In this document: positions 27,397-37,047 of the stretch, in pieces
How the letters are laid out: every line of letters starts with the position of its first letter
How positions within the stretch are numbered: the first letter of the stretch is position 1
NCBI GenBank assembly: GCA_963797255.1
Contig: CAWCOV010000001.1
Span: 620,001-684,000 of the forward strand
Direction: 5' to 3'
Source of the DNA: JANXZS01 sp963797255
GTDB taxonomy: Bacteria > Acidobacteriota > Terriglobia > Terriglobales > Acidobacteriaceae
Length of the DNA stretch: 64,000 bases
Made by a program: the position numbers and the translations under genes
The notes under the pieces: generated by a model
The model's database searches: none
What the model was told of the DNA's origin: nothing
Seen by the model: only the letters and a program-made list of their open reading frames with translations

Positions 27397-28458
27397 ATGC
27401 AGCAAAAGAATATACAAACAGCCCTGGTGGGAGTGAGCGGCTATGCGGGAATGGAACTCGCAAAATTGCTCCTGAACCATCCTCGGCTTCAGGGAACGCC
27501 GCCGGTGTTCGCGGGACGCATTGAGGAAGGGCGCGAGTCAGTGCCTTTGGCCAGTCTGCATCCGCAACTCGCCAACAATCACGGCTCTCCTGAACTCAAG
27601 CTCGAGCACTTTGAGTGGGACTTGCTCAAGGATCGCGCCGTCGATTTGCTATTTCTTGCCACACCGCACGAGATGTCGCGCAGTTGGGTTCCGGAAGCAA
27701 TCGCGAGAGGATTGCGGGTGGTCGACCTGAGCGGCGCATGGCGGCTGGAAGAGCAGGCAAATCGTGACGTCTATAAATTTGTCGATCACGAGCCGCTGGT
27801 TGCGGAAAGCCTGCAGTCGGAAAGCGTTTATGGAATGCCCGAGTTGCATCGCGAGCGAATTCGGAGTGCCCGCCTGGTAGCGAATCCGGGATGCTATGCA
27901 ACGTCGATCATTCTCGCGTTGAAGCCATTACTGGCATCCGACTGGGTTGATACGGACCGCGGCATTGTGTGCGATTCAAAGTCAGGAGTCTCTGGTGCGG
28001 GCAAATTGCCAACCGCAAAGACTCACTATATGTATGCCGCTGACAATTTATCGGCTTACGGCGTGTTCTCGCACAGGCATACTGGGGAGCTTCTCGAGCA
28101 ATTGGAACTCGACAGCGACGACATAACATTCACTCCGCACCTGTTGCCAATTCCGCGAGGAATTCTTTCAACCATCTATGTACGATTCGCGGAGCCGAAA
28201 ACGCCCGCGGAGGTTCACCATTGCTATCAGAAGTTTTACGCGAAGAGTCCTCTCGTCCGACTTTTCTGCAACCAGCTGCCGCAGATCCAGTATTCGGTGC
28301 GCACCAATTATTGCGACATTGGATTCCAACTTTCAGCTGACGGGCGGCGCGCAGTAATCGTCTCCTGCCTGGACAATCTCTTAAAAGGCGCTGCAGGCCA
28401 GGCCGTGCAGAATATGAACCTGATGTACGGCTGGAAGGAAGAGGAGGGGCTCGCATGA
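27397..28458 (+). CDS. argC: N-acetyl-gamma-glutamyl-phosphate reductase
   Basis: NADPH-dependent third step of arginine synthesis, 353 residues. The N-terminal GVSGYAGMELAKLL is the nucleotide-binding loop, the active-site cysteine is in LVANPGCYATSI, and the HRHTGE and LKGAAGQAVQNMNLM motifs are present. It overlaps argB by 4 bp. Confidence 0.95.
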   Translation: MQQKNIQTALVGVSGYAGMELAKLLLNHPRLQGTPPVFAGRIEEGRESVPLASLHPQLANNHGSPELKLEHFEWDLLKDRAVDLLFLATPHEMSRSWVPEAIARGLRVVDLSGAWRLEEQANRDVYKFVDHEPLVAESLQSESVYGMPELHRERIRSARLVANPGCYATSIILALKPLLASDWVDTDRGIVCDSKSGVSGAGKLPTAKTHYMYAADNLSAYGVFSHRHTGELLEQLELDSDDITFTPHLLPIPRGILSTIYVRFAEPKTPAEVHHCYQKFYAKSPLVRLFCNQLPQIQYSVRTNYCDIGFQLSADGRRAVIVSCLDNLLKGAAGQAVQNMNLMYGWKEEEGLA

Positions 28459-29237
28459 AATTTGTCGTCAAGCTCGGAGGCGCCACCCTTGAGAATACTG
28501 CGCTCATGCATCAATGTTCCCAGGCAATTGCCGACCTTGTGCGCGACGGAAACAAGGTCGCGATTGTTCACGGCGGCGGACTGCAGTTGACGCGCACTCT
28601 GAAACAGCTAGGCAAACACAGCGAGTTCATCAGCGGCTTGCGCGTAACGGACGCAGAGACTCGCGACACGGCACTCATGGTCCTCGGCGGCAGCGTGAAT
28701 AAATCTCTGGTAGCCGCATTGGGAGCACACGGGCAATCCGCGATGGGACTTTCCGGCGGCGACGGACTTGTGTTCCGCGCGCGGAAGAAGCGCACCGCTC
28801 CTGATTTGGGCTTTGTCGGAGAGATCGTCGCGTCTGATCCCCGCTGGCTTGAAGCAATCTGGAAAATGGATGCCGTGCCCGTACTATCGAGTCTTGCCCT
28901 CGGATTCGACGGCGAATACTACAACATCAATGCGGATGAGATGGCAGCGGCGTGTGCAATTTGCTGTGAGGCCGATGCGCTCGTATTTCTTACCGACGTG
29001 CCCGGAGTACGTGGATCGGACGGAGAAGTAATGCGCTGGCTGAGCGTAGATCAGATTGCTTCGCTCACCAAGGATGCGGTCATTAGCGGCGGCATGCTGC
29101 CCAAGCTGAGTGCCTGTCGAGAAGCTCTCTTGCATGGTGTTGGCCGCGTAAGAATATTGCCGGCAGAAGCTGCGGCTGTTCTCCCCGATCTTTGCAGTTC
29201 GCGTGTGACATTCGGAACAGAAGTGATGGTGGCATGA
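28455..29237 (+). CDS. argB: Acetylglutamate kinase
   Basis: Phosphorylates N-acetylglutamate; amino-acid-kinase fold, 260 residues. KLGGATLEN at the start, the HGGGLQLTRTL substrate loop and the YNINADEMAAACAI site are clear. The length is that of the short form without the N-terminal arginine-sensing helix, so feedback inhibition may fall on another step. Start overlaps argC (ATGA) and the end overlaps argD. Confidence 0.94.
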   Translation: MKFVVKLGGATLENTALMHQCSQAIADLVRDGNKVAIVHGGGLQLTRTLKQLGKHSEFISGLRVTDAETRDTALMVLGGSVNKSLVAALGAHGQSAMGLSGGDGLVFRARKKRTAPDLGFVGEIVASDPRWLEAIWKMDAVPVLSSLALGFDGEYYNINADEMAAACAICCEADALVFLTDVPGVRGSDGEVMRWLSVDQIASLTKDAVISGGMLPKLSACREALLHGVGRVRILPAEAAAVLPDLCSSRVTFGTEVMVA

Positions 29238-30511
29238 TGACTCAACCCGATAAAAAACTGGAATCAATACAGGCAGCGGAATCCAAGCTGCTCTTGTCAA
29301 CCTATGAACGCAATCCGATTCTCTTCGTCGGAGGCGAGGGCGTTCACCTCATCGATGAGGCAGGTGTGAAGTATCTCGACCTGCTAAGCGGCATTGGCGT
29401 AAATGCTCTCGGATACGGGCATCCCGCAATCCTGAATGCAATTTCGCGTCAGAGCCACAAGCTGATTCATACGTCGAACCTCTACTTTCATGATGGACAG
29501 GCTGAACTTGCAATGCGCTTAACGGAGATGACGGGACTCGATCGCGTCTTCTTTACCAACAGCGGGACGGAAGCATGGGAAGCCGCAATGAAGCTTGCAC
29601 GCGCCTACGCGGGGCTGCGTCGCAGCGAAGGGCACGAGATCGGAACAAAGTTTCTAGCTCTCGAAAATAGTTTTCATGGAAGAACCTTCGGATCAGTATC
29701 GACGACCCACAAAGCAAAATACCGTGAGCCGTTCGGCCCGGTTGTGCCGAACGTAGAGTTCGTTCGCTTTAACGATGTAGATGATCTGAAAGCGAAGTTT
29801 TCCAGCGATGTTTGCGGCGTCATGCTCGAAGCGGTACAGGGGGAGGGCGGAATACGCCTCGTCTCGCAGGAGTTTTTTGAGGCTGCGCGGAAACTCACGG
29901 CGCAAAGAGGTTCACTACTGATTGTGGATGAGATTCAATCCGGCCTGGGACGCACGGGCAAGTGGTGCGCCTATCAACATTATGGAGTTCAGCCGGACAT
30001 TACGACTCTGGCGAAGCCGCTCGCTGGCGGCCTTCCCCTTGGCGCAATGCTGTGCACCGAAGAGGCAGCGCGCGCTATTCACGCCGGGATGCACGGAACC
30101 ACGTTCGGTGGGGGACCTCTCGCATGCGCTGTGGCGATTGCCGTAATTGACGCGATGCGCCAAGGTGAAATGCTCCAGCGCATTACGGAAACTGGTGGAT
30201 ACTTCAAGGCTCAGCTCAATGGATTAGGCAGGAAGCACCCCTCGATCATTGACGTACGGGGTATGGGCCTGATGTTGGCGGCGGAACTCGACTCGGCAGA
30301 CATGGCGAAGGACGTCGTCGCACAAATGCTGGAACGGCACATCCTCATCAATCGAACCAGCGAGACTGTTTTACGTTTCCTGCCGCCCTACATCTTGAAC
30401 ACGGCAGATGTGGACACCGCGATCGCAGCTTTAGACGAAATACTCACCGGGCTTGAAACGACGGCTACGGGAGCACATCCTGCGACGAGCTCGCATGAGA
30501 GAAGGAACTGA
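29234..30511 (+). CDS. argD: Acetylornithine aminotransferase
   Basis: PLP transaminase of 425 residues that forms N-acetylornithine. The fold-type I motifs are FFTNSGTEAWEAAMKLAR, NSFHGRTFGS and DEIQSGLGRTG, and the PLP lysine is in TTLAKPLAGGLPLGAM. Two tandem ATG codons at 29234 and 29237 overlap the argB stop; either may be used. One base separates it from argF. Confidence 0.94.
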   Translation: MMTQPDKKLESIQAAESKLLLSTYERNPILFVGGEGVHLIDEAGVKYLDLLSGIGVNALGYGHPAILNAISRQSHKLIHTSNLYFHDGQAELAMRLTEMTGLDRVFFTNSGTEAWEAAMKLARAYAGLRRSEGHEIGTKFLALENSFHGRTFGSVSTTHKAKYREPFGPVVPNVEFVRFNDVDDLKAKFSSDVCGVMLEAVQGEGGIRLVSQEFFEAARKLTAQRGSLLIVDEIQSGLGRTGKWCAYQHYGVQPDITTLAKPLAGGLPLGAMLCTEEAARAIHAGMHGTTFGGGPLACAVAIAVIDAMRQGEMLQRITETGGYFKAQLNGLGRKHPSIIDVRGMGLMLAAELDSADMAKDVVAQMLERHILINRTSETVLRFLPPYILNTADVDTAIAALDEILTGLETTATGAHPATSSHERRN

Positions 30512-30512
30512 T

Positions 30513-31514
30513 ATGGCAACTAGAGACCAGGGTACGGCCACTTTGCAGTTGGAACGGGAACATCCCGCGATATCTTTGCGCGGTCGCGACTTTTGTTCCA
30601 CTTCAGATTTATCGCCTGCCGAAATTCGCGCAATTCTTGACCTTGCTCACAACGTGAAAGCGAACCCTTCCAACTATCGCTGGTCTCTTGACGCGCTGCA
30701 GATGGTGATGTTTTTCGAGAAGGCATCGCTACGCACGCGCCTGACTTTCGAGACCGCGATCAATACGCTTGGCGGATCGGCGATCTTTGTCGATCAAACG
30801 AAATCACCACTTGGCGAACGCGAGTCTCTTGCTGATATGGCACGGAATCTGGAACGTTGGACGAGCCTGATAGTCCTGCGCACTTACTCGCATGAAACGA
30901 TTACGGAAATGGCTCTCTATTCTAAAGTGCCCGTGATCAACGCACTCAGCGATCTTGAGCATCCCTGCCAGGCGCTTGCCGACTTCATGACGCTCGAGGA
31001 ACGTTTTGGAACGGCGAAGGGATTGAAGTTCACCTACGTTGGCGATGGCAACAATGTATGCCATTCGTTGATGCTGACCGCAGCTCTACTCGGCGCACAT
31101 TGCACCATTGCGACTCCTCGCAAGTATTCTCCGAAGGCGGAGATTGTTGCGCAGGCTCAGGACATTGCGAACGCCACCGGAGGCACGCTGACGTTTACAC
31201 AAGATCCGGTCATCGCTGTCACCGGGGCAGACGCGGTGTACACCGATGTCTGCACCAGCATGGGATTCGAGCACGAAGAAACCAAGCGCGCTCCTATCTT
31301 CAAGCCATACCAGGTGAATGAAGCACTCATGGCGTATGCCAAGCCAGAAGCTGTCTTCATGCATTGTTTGCCGGCGCGCCGCAACGCTGAGGTCACCGAT
31401 GCAGTCCTCGATGGACCGCAGTCGATTGTCTTCGACCAGGCCGAGAACCGTATGCATGCGCAGAAGGCACTTTTGCTAATGCTGGCTGGTGGACAAGTTA
31501 AAGAAGCGGAATAA
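30513..31514 (+). CDS. argF: Ornithine carbamoyltransferase
   Basis: Makes citrulline from ornithine and carbamoyl phosphate; 333 residues from the ATG at 30513 behind GAAGGA. The carbamoyl-phosphate site reads SLRTR (usually STRTR), followed by HPCQALADF and the ornithine-site HCLPARR. An N-acetylornithine variant of the enzyme exists; the motifs seen here do not demand it, so the standard enzyme is called. A 67-bp gap follows before argG, the only real gap in the operon. Confidence 0.91.
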   Translation: MATRDQGTATLQLEREHPAISLRGRDFCSTSDLSPAEIRAILDLAHNVKANPSNYRWSLDALQMVMFFEKASLRTRLTFETAINTLGGSAIFVDQTKSPLGERESLADMARNLERWTSLIVLRTYSHETITEMALYSKVPVINALSDLEHPCQALADFMTLEERFGTAKGLKFTYVGDGNNVCHSLMLTAALLGAHCTIATPRKYSPKAEIVAQAQDIANATGGTLTFTQDPVIAVTGADAVYTDVCTSMGFEHEETKRAPIFKPYQVNEALMAYAKPEAVFMHCLPARRNAEVTDAVLDGPQSIVFDQAENRMHAQKALLLMLAGGQVKEAE

Positions 31515-31581
31515 CGCCGCCACTCATTTGCAACTGAACTTTACCCGGCCATCTGGCCGTCAAATTTAGAAGGAGTTCTTG

Positions 31582-32796
31582 ATGTCGAAAAAAGTTGTAC
31601 TTGCATATTCGGGAGGTCTTGATACCTCCATCATCATTCCCTGGATCAATGAGAACTACGGCATGGATGTAATTGCCATGGTCGCCGATGTAGGACAGGG
31701 CGAGGATCTCGATGCCGTCGTCGCAAAAGCCTATGCAACGGGCGCTAAGAAGGTAGTCGTGAAAGATCTTCGCGATGAATTTGTGCGCGACTTTGTTTTT
31801 CCGACCGTGAAGGCTGGAGCGATCTACGAGCACAAGTACCTGCTCGGTACCTCGATTGCACGGCCTGTTATCGCGAAGCATCAGGTTGCGGTTGCTCTTG
31901 AAGAGGGCGCTGAGGCTGTTGCCCACGGCTGCACCGGCAAGGGCAATGACCAGGTTCGCTTTGAGCATGCATACCAGGCGCTCGCCCCTGAATTGAAAGT
32001 CATCGCGCCCTGGCGTGAGTGGACACTTAAGTCGCGCGAGGACTGCCTGGATTATGCAGAGGCGCACGGCATCCCCGTCGCGCAGAGTCGCGAGAAGATT
32101 CACAGCAGGGATCGCAACCTGTGGCACGTAAGCCACGAGGGCGGTGAACTGGAAGATGCCGGCAATGCTCCGTTGCCCACTACCTGGACCATGACGCGCA
32201 GTCCGAAGGAAGCTCCAGATCGCGATGAAGTTGTAGAGATCGGATTTGTGAAGGGCTGCCCTGTGTCCGTCAACGGAATGGTCATGGAGCCAGTTCAGTT
32301 GGTTGAATTACTTAATGAAATCGCTGCGCGCAACGCAGTCGGAAGAATCGATCTGGTCGAAAACCGATTCGTTGGAATGAAGTCGCGCGGCTGCTACGAA
32401 ACACCGGGTGGAACGCTGATCACGACAGCTCATCGCGAACTTGAAGCGTTGACACTTGACCGCGAAGTAGCACATTACAAACAGCAGGTTGCTTTGCGTT
32501 ACGCAGAGATTGTGTACAACGGCCTGTGGTTCACGCCTCTTCGCGAGGCTTTGGATGCATTCGTTGAGCAGACACAGCACAATGTCACTGGCGCCGTTAC
32601 ACTTTCGCTCTACAAGGGCAATGTGGATGTCGTGAAGCGCACAAGCGAATACTCACTCTACTCCAATGAGCTCTCCTCGTTCACCATGGGAGACACTTAC
32701 GACCAGATGGACGCCAAGGGCTTTATCCAGATTCTCGGCTTGCCCGCACGCACCCACGCACGATTGTTGAGCTTGAAGAAAGAGGCTGTTAAGTGA
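31582..32796 (+). CDS. argG: Argininosuccinate synthase
   Basis: ATP-dependent joining of citrulline and aspartate; 404 residues from the ATG at 31582, with AAGGAG (31570-31575) upstream. The ATP loop VLAYSGGLDTSIII at the N-terminus, HGCTGKGNDQVRFE and the YALYSNEL-like C-terminal region (SEYSLYSNEL) fit the family. The last codons overlap the GTG start of argH. Confidence 0.96.
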   Translation: MSKKVVLAYSGGLDTSIIIPWINENYGMDVIAMVADVGQGEDLDAVVAKAYATGAKKVVVKDLRDEFVRDFVFPTVKAGAIYEHKYLLGTSIARPVIAKHQVAVALEEGAEAVAHGCTGKGNDQVRFEHAYQALAPELKVIAPWREWTLKSREDCLDYAEAHGIPVAQSREKIHSRDRNLWHVSHEGGELEDAGNAPLPTTWTMTRSPKEAPDRDEVVEIGFVKGCPVSVNGMVMEPVQLVELLNEIAARNAVGRIDLVENRFVGMKSRGCYETPGGTLITTAHRELEALTLDREVAHYKQQVALRYAEIVYNGLWFTPLREALDAFVEQTQHNVTGAVTLSLYKGNVDVVKRTSEYSLYSNELSSFTMGDTYDQMDAKGFIQILGLPARTHARLLSLKKEAVK

Positions 32797-34205
32797 AGAT
32801 GTGGTCAGGCCGCTTTCGCGAGCCTCTCGACCCGGCATTCGAACAATGGCAACGATCCATCGTCTTTGACTGGCAGTTGCTTCCACAGGAGGTGGCTGCC
32901 AGCAAAGCGCACGCCAAGGCCCTTTTGGCCGCTGGAGTTTTGACTGCGGAAGAACAAGGCCGGATTGCCGGTGCGCTCGATGATGTCCTGAACACATTCT
33001 GGAGCCCGGAGAAGCATGGTGCGATTCGCGATCATGCTTCTGCAGAAGACATTCACCATTTCGTCGAATTGCAGTTGGTCGAACGCATTGGAGATGTTGG
33101 GCTGAAGCTTCATACCGGGCGCAGCAGAAATGAACAGATCGCGACTGACCTGCGGTTGTACGTTCGCGAATGCATCACGGTGCTTGCAGGGCAACTTTTA
33201 AAATGGTCCGCGGCGATCGCAAAGAAAGCGCACTCGCTGGATGATGCGGTGATGCCCGCTTACACGCATTTGCAGCGTGCCGAACCGGTCCTTGTGGCGC
33301 ATTGGCTGCAGGCCTATATCGAGATGATCCTCAGAGATATTTCGCGCCTGATCGATTGCCGTGATCGGCTAAATGTTTGTCCGTTGGGATCCGGCGCGGT
33401 AGCCGGTGCCACGCTTAAACTCGACCGCACAATAGCCGCGTCAGAGCTTGGATTCTTCGGACCCACGCTGAATAGTATGGACGCGACCAGCGACCGCGAC
33501 TTTGTCCTGGAATATCTGCACGCACTCACGCTGGTGGGGCTTCACGTAAGCCGTTTTGCAGAAGAGATAACGCTCTATGCGACTGCAGAGTTTGGCTTCA
33601 TTGAATTGCCGGAAGCATTTTCAACTGGATCCAGCGCGATGCCGCAGAAGAAGAATCCAGACCTCACCGAGTTGGCTCGAGCCAAAGTAGGTCGAATCAG
33701 TGGTGCCGCACAAACTGTCACGTTGCTCTTGAAGGGACTTCCTCTCGCATATAACAAAGATCTGCAGGAGACGCAGGAGCCGGTCTTCAGCGCCTCGACG
33801 GCCGCGATTAGCCTCGTAAGTCTGCTAACCAGGTTCACTCTCGCTCTTGAGTTCAAGACCGAACGAATGCGCGATAGCTGTAAGGCAGGATTTCTAAACG
33901 CGATGGCCGCCGCAACTTACCTGGTGCACAAAGGAGTTCCCTTCCGCACAGCGCATGAAAAAATCGGTCAGGCGGTGAGATACAGTTTGAGCAAAGGCTG
34001 TGAGCTCGAAGATCTTTCACTCGAAGAATTGAAAGAATTTGGTCAGGAATTCGAACAGGACTTCTTCGCGAGCATCACACTTGAGGCCACTGTCAACTGC
34101 CATGATGTTTCCGGCGGTACGGCAACGGCCAGAGTGATGGATTCCCTGCTGGCACTCGAGCCACGTCTCGTGGAGATTACAGGATTAATCGATGGTCATT
34201 CGTAA
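32793..34205 (+). CDS. argH: Argininosuccinate lyase
   Basis: Releases arginine and fumarate; fumarase/aspartase superfamily, 470 residues. MWSGRFREPLD at the N-terminus, LHTGRSRNEQIATDLRL, TAEFGFIELPEAFSTG and the catalytic signature GSSAMPQKKNPD are intact. The start is GTG at 32793 overlapping the argG stop, or ATG at 32799. It overlaps argA by 14 bp. Confidence 0.96.
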   Translation: MKMWSGRFREPLDPAFEQWQRSIVFDWQLLPQEVAASKAHAKALLAAGVLTAEEQGRIAGALDDVLNTFWSPEKHGAIRDHASAEDIHHFVELQLVERIGDVGLKLHTGRSRNEQIATDLRLYVRECITVLAGQLLKWSAAIAKKAHSLDDAVMPAYTHLQRAEPVLVAHWLQAYIEMILRDISRLIDCRDRLNVCPLGSGAVAGATLKLDRTIAASELGFFGPTLNSMDATSDRDFVLEYLHALTLVGLHVSRFAEEITLYATAEFGFIELPEAFSTGSSAMPQKKNPDLTELARAKVGRISGAAQTVTLLLKGLPLAYNKDLQETQEPVFSASTAAISLVSLLTRFTLALEFKTERMRDSCKAGFLNAMAAATYLVHKGVPFRTAHEKIGQAVRYSLSKGCELEDLSLEELKEFGQEFEQDFFASITLEATVNCHDVSGGTATARVMDSLLALEPRLVEITGLIDGHS

Positions 34206-34713
34206 AGCGCGTCTGCAGGACGCCTCAAACGTCCATGAAATCGTCAACAGCCTTTCGTCGGATGGCACTCTGCTGGGCCGCGCCTTCGCGGAGATCTGCG
34301 AGAACATTCGCGACTTTACAATCGCCGAAACTGAAAGTGGCCTGTTCCTCGGATGCGGTGCCCTTCACCTGTACGGTCCGCATTTGGCGGAAGTCCGATC
34401 AATCGTGGTGAAGCCTGAAACCGCTCGGCAGGGTGCCGGCAGCAAGCTGTTGGAGGCACTTCTAAATGAGGCGGAAGAGAATGGAATTCGCTCCGTGTGC
34501 CTGTTCACGCGCATCCCTGAATTCTTCTTCCATCACGGCTTTCGTGTCGTGGAAGATCGTGCCGCACTGCCCGACAAGATCTACAAGGATTGTCAGACGT
34601 GTCCAAGACTTTACAAGTGCGATGAAGTCGCTATGGTTCGAGGTCAGGTGCCGAAGGTTTCCATTCTCGGCCCAAAAATCGACGCTGAGCAGCTTATCAA
34701 GATTTCAGTTTAG
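34192..34713 (+). CDS. argA: N-acetylglutamate synthase, short GNAT type
   Basis: Acetylates glutamate to start the arginine pathway; 173 residues, a single GNAT domain without the kinase-like regulatory domain of E. coli ArgA. The acetyl-CoA segment VVKPETARQGAGSKLLEALL and the C-terminal DCQTCPRLYKCDEVAM typical of short NAGS proteins are visible. It overlaps argH by 14 bp; argH-argA fusions are known in some bacteria, which supports the call. It closes the arg operon. Confidence 0.87.
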   Translation: MVIRKARLQDASNVHEIVNSLSSDGTLLGRAFAEICENIRDFTIAETESGLFLGCGALHLYGPHLAEVRSIVVKPETARQGAGSKLLEALLNEAEENGIRSVCLFTRIPEFFFHHGFRVVEDRAALPDKIYKDCQTCPRLYKCDEVAMVRGQVPKVSILGPKIDAEQLIKISV

Positions 34714-34741
34714 CCATTTCGTATCTATTACTGTGGCGTAG

Positions 34742-37045
34742 TTACGCTGTATCCTTCAGTCTCGCTGCAGAGACAACTGCCTGCCCATAGCTAATGCCGC
34801 CGTCCCCAGGACTGACAATGCTCTGCGAGTAAACTTCGAAGTTTTCGTCCCTGAGTCCGCGATGTAAGAGCTCGTGAAGCAGCGCGTTGTGGAAGACTCC
34901 ACCACTCAGACACACCGCATTGATCCCGGAAACCTTCCGCGCCAGCACGGCGAGCCTTACATAGGCCGCAGCTACTCCCACATGGAATCGCATACTCATT
35001 TTTGCGGGGCCTATTCCCTCACGTTTGTCGGCGAGCAGCGACGTCCACATCTCAGCGACGTTTAGCGTGGATGGCTGCTTCATATTCCAATCGCCTTCGA
35101 CAGGATAAATCGGATAACCATCCGCCATCGCGAGGTGCTCCCCGTATGTCGCAAGTCCTTCGAGTTCAATCGCGGCCTGCGCCTCGTAGTCCACAACCCG
35201 CCGGCCGGTAATCACTGTTGCCGCGGCGTCGAAGAGCCGGCCGCAACTGGATGTCAACGGACTGTTCACCCGGCGCTCTACCATGCGTGCCAGCAGCTTC
35301 ATCTCTTTCTCCGTGGCTCCGAGAATTCTGGCCATCTCGGGAGAGAAAGCCTCTTCTCCGAGTGCCGCGAGCAAATGTCCAAATGCCATGCGCCACGGTT
35401 CTTTGATTGCCGCAGCCGACCCGGGCATCGCGACATTCTCCAGGTGGGCGAATCTTTCGAAAGACGAGTGCGTTGAGAGGAGCACTTCCCCGCCCCACAC
35501 GTTGCCGTCGGTTCCGTATCCAGTGCCATCGAGAGCGATGCCAATCACGGGATCAGTAATAGAGTTTTCCGCCATACAACTCACGATGTGCGCATGGTGA
35601 TGTTGAACCGCGATCAGCGGCAACGACTGCTGCATTGCCCACTGCGTCGACATGTATCGGGGATGAAGATCGTGAGCGATGAACTTCGGCTCGATTTCAA
35701 ATGTGCGCTTCAAGTGTTCAAGAGCCTCGCCGAAGAATTCAAGACTCGTAAGGTTTTCAAGATCTCCGAGATGCTGACTCTGGTATGCATTACTGCCTGA
35801 CGCCAGGCAGAATACATTCTTCAGGTGCCCACCGACAGCGAGAAGAGGCGGCGACGGAGCAGGCAGCAAAATTGGCAGTGGCACGTATCCGCGGGCACGT
35901 CTAAGAATTTGTTGCTTGCCACTGACGATCGACACTACCGAATCGTCACATCGCTGCAAAATTTCGCGATCGTGAAATAGAAAGGCGTCAGCAATTTCTC
36001 GCAATCGGCTGAGCGCTTCGTCGTTGTCGATTGCAATCGGTTCTTCGCTCAGATTCGCGCTCGTCATCACGAGTGCGTTCAGCCGTCCGTCGGCAAACAG
36101 CAGATGCTGAAGCGGCGCGTAGGGCAGGAAGGCGCCCAGCCACGGAATGCCCGGCGCAACAGGCTCTGCGATGTTGCTGCCCTTTCTTTTTTCCAACAGC
36201 ACGATGGGCCGCTGTACGCCCGTCAGCAAGTTCTCCGCATCGCCGCAATCACAGTAAGCTCTCGCTGATGCCAAATCCCTGAACATGACCGCCAGCGGTT
36301 TTCCGTAGCGATGCTTCCGCTGCCTCAGCCGTACGACCGCATCGCTGTTTGTTGCATCCACCGCGAGGTGAAATCCGCCGATACCTTTTATCGCTACAAT
36401 CTCACCGGCGGCAAGCTTACCAATGGCATCGCTGAGAGGATCGTTCGACTCGATGCGCTTTCCATCAGGACCGGTAAGCCAAAGTTGCGGTCCGCAGTCC
36501 CAGCAGGCATTTGGTTGCGCGTGAAAACGCCGATCCAGCGGGTTATCGTATTCGGCATGACATGCAGGGCACATACGAAACTTCGCCATCGAAGTTTGAG
36601 GCCGGTCATACGGAATTTTTCGCGTAATAGTAAATCGCGGTCCGCAATTTGTGCAATTCGTGAAGGGATAACGAAAGCGTCGGTTCGCAGGGTCCAGCAC
36701 TTCCTTCAAACAGTCGTCACACGTCGCTGCGTCTGCCGGGATCTGCGTTACAACATGACCCCGCACATCGCTCTTAACGATGGTGAATTGATCATCGCCT
36801 TCGCAGGGAACTTCTTCAACTTGAACCGAAGAGATGAAGGAGAGTGGCGGCCGCTCCAACGGTAACCTTGTCAGAAAAGTTTCAACCCGGACTGGCGCTC
36901 CTTCAATCTCGATGGTTACGCCGGCTGTATCGTTGGAAATCTTTCCAGTGACGCGTTCTTCCGTCGCGAGGCGATAGATATATGGACGGAAACCGACTCC
37001 CTGAACTACACCAGATACCCTGATTCGTCGTCGAATCAAATTCAC
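34742..37045 (-). CDS. hypF: Hydrogenase maturation carbamoyltransferase HypF
   Basis: Transfers the carbamoyl group that becomes the cyanide ligands of [NiFe] hydrogenase; 767 residues from a GTG. Domains in order: acylphosphatase (1-95, VSGVVQGVGFRPYIYRLA), two zinc fingers (CDDCLKEV..CTNCGP and CPACHAEY..CWDCGP, about 105-185), a YrdC-like domain (about 200-380) and a Kae1-like carbamoyltransferase domain with VQHHHAHIVSCMAE. It is last in the hypC-D-E-A-B-F operon and convergent with argA. Confidence 0.96.
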   Translation of the reverse strand: MNLIRRRIRVSGVVQGVGFRPYIYRLATEERVTGKISNDTAGVTIEIEGAPVRVETFLTRLPLERPPLSFISSVQVEEVPCEGDDQFTIVKSDVRGHVVTQIPADAATCDDCLKEVLDPANRRFRYPFTNCTNCGPRFTITRKIPYDRPQTSMAKFRMCPACHAEYDNPLDRRFHAQPNACWDCGPQLWLTGPDGKRIESNDPLSDAIGKLAAGEIVAIKGIGGFHLAVDATNSDAVVRLRQRKHRYGKPLAVMFRDLASARAYCDCGDAENLLTGVQRPIVLLEKRKGSNIAEPVAPGIPWLGAFLPYAPLQHLLFADGRLNALVMTSANLSEEPIAIDNDEALSRLREIADAFLFHDREILQRCDDSVVSIVSGKQQILRRARGYVPLPILLPAPSPPLLAVGGHLKNVFCLASGSNAYQSQHLGDLENLTSLEFFGEALEHLKRTFEIEPKFIAHDLHPRYMSTQWAMQQSLPLIAVQHHHAHIVSCMAENSITDPVIGIALDGTGYGTDGNVWGGEVLLSTHSSFERFAHLENVAMPGSAAAIKEPWRMAFGHLLAALGEEAFSPEMARILGATEKEMKLLARMVERRVNSPLTSSCGRLFDAAATVITGRRVVDYEAQAAIELEGLATYGEHLAMADGYPIYPVEGDWNMKQPSTLNVAEMWTSLLADKREGIGPAKMSMRFHVGVAAAYVRLAVLARKVSGINAVCLSGGVFHNALLHELLHRGLRDENFEVYSQSIVSPGDGGISYGQAVVSAARLKDTA

Positions 37046-37047
37046 TT

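Noticed and set aside
30513..31514. N-acetylornithine carbamoyltransferase instead of ArgF
   Set aside because: The HCLPARR and HPCQ motifs fit ordinary ornithine carbamoyltransferase; the SLRTR change alone is not enough to reassign it, though an assay could.
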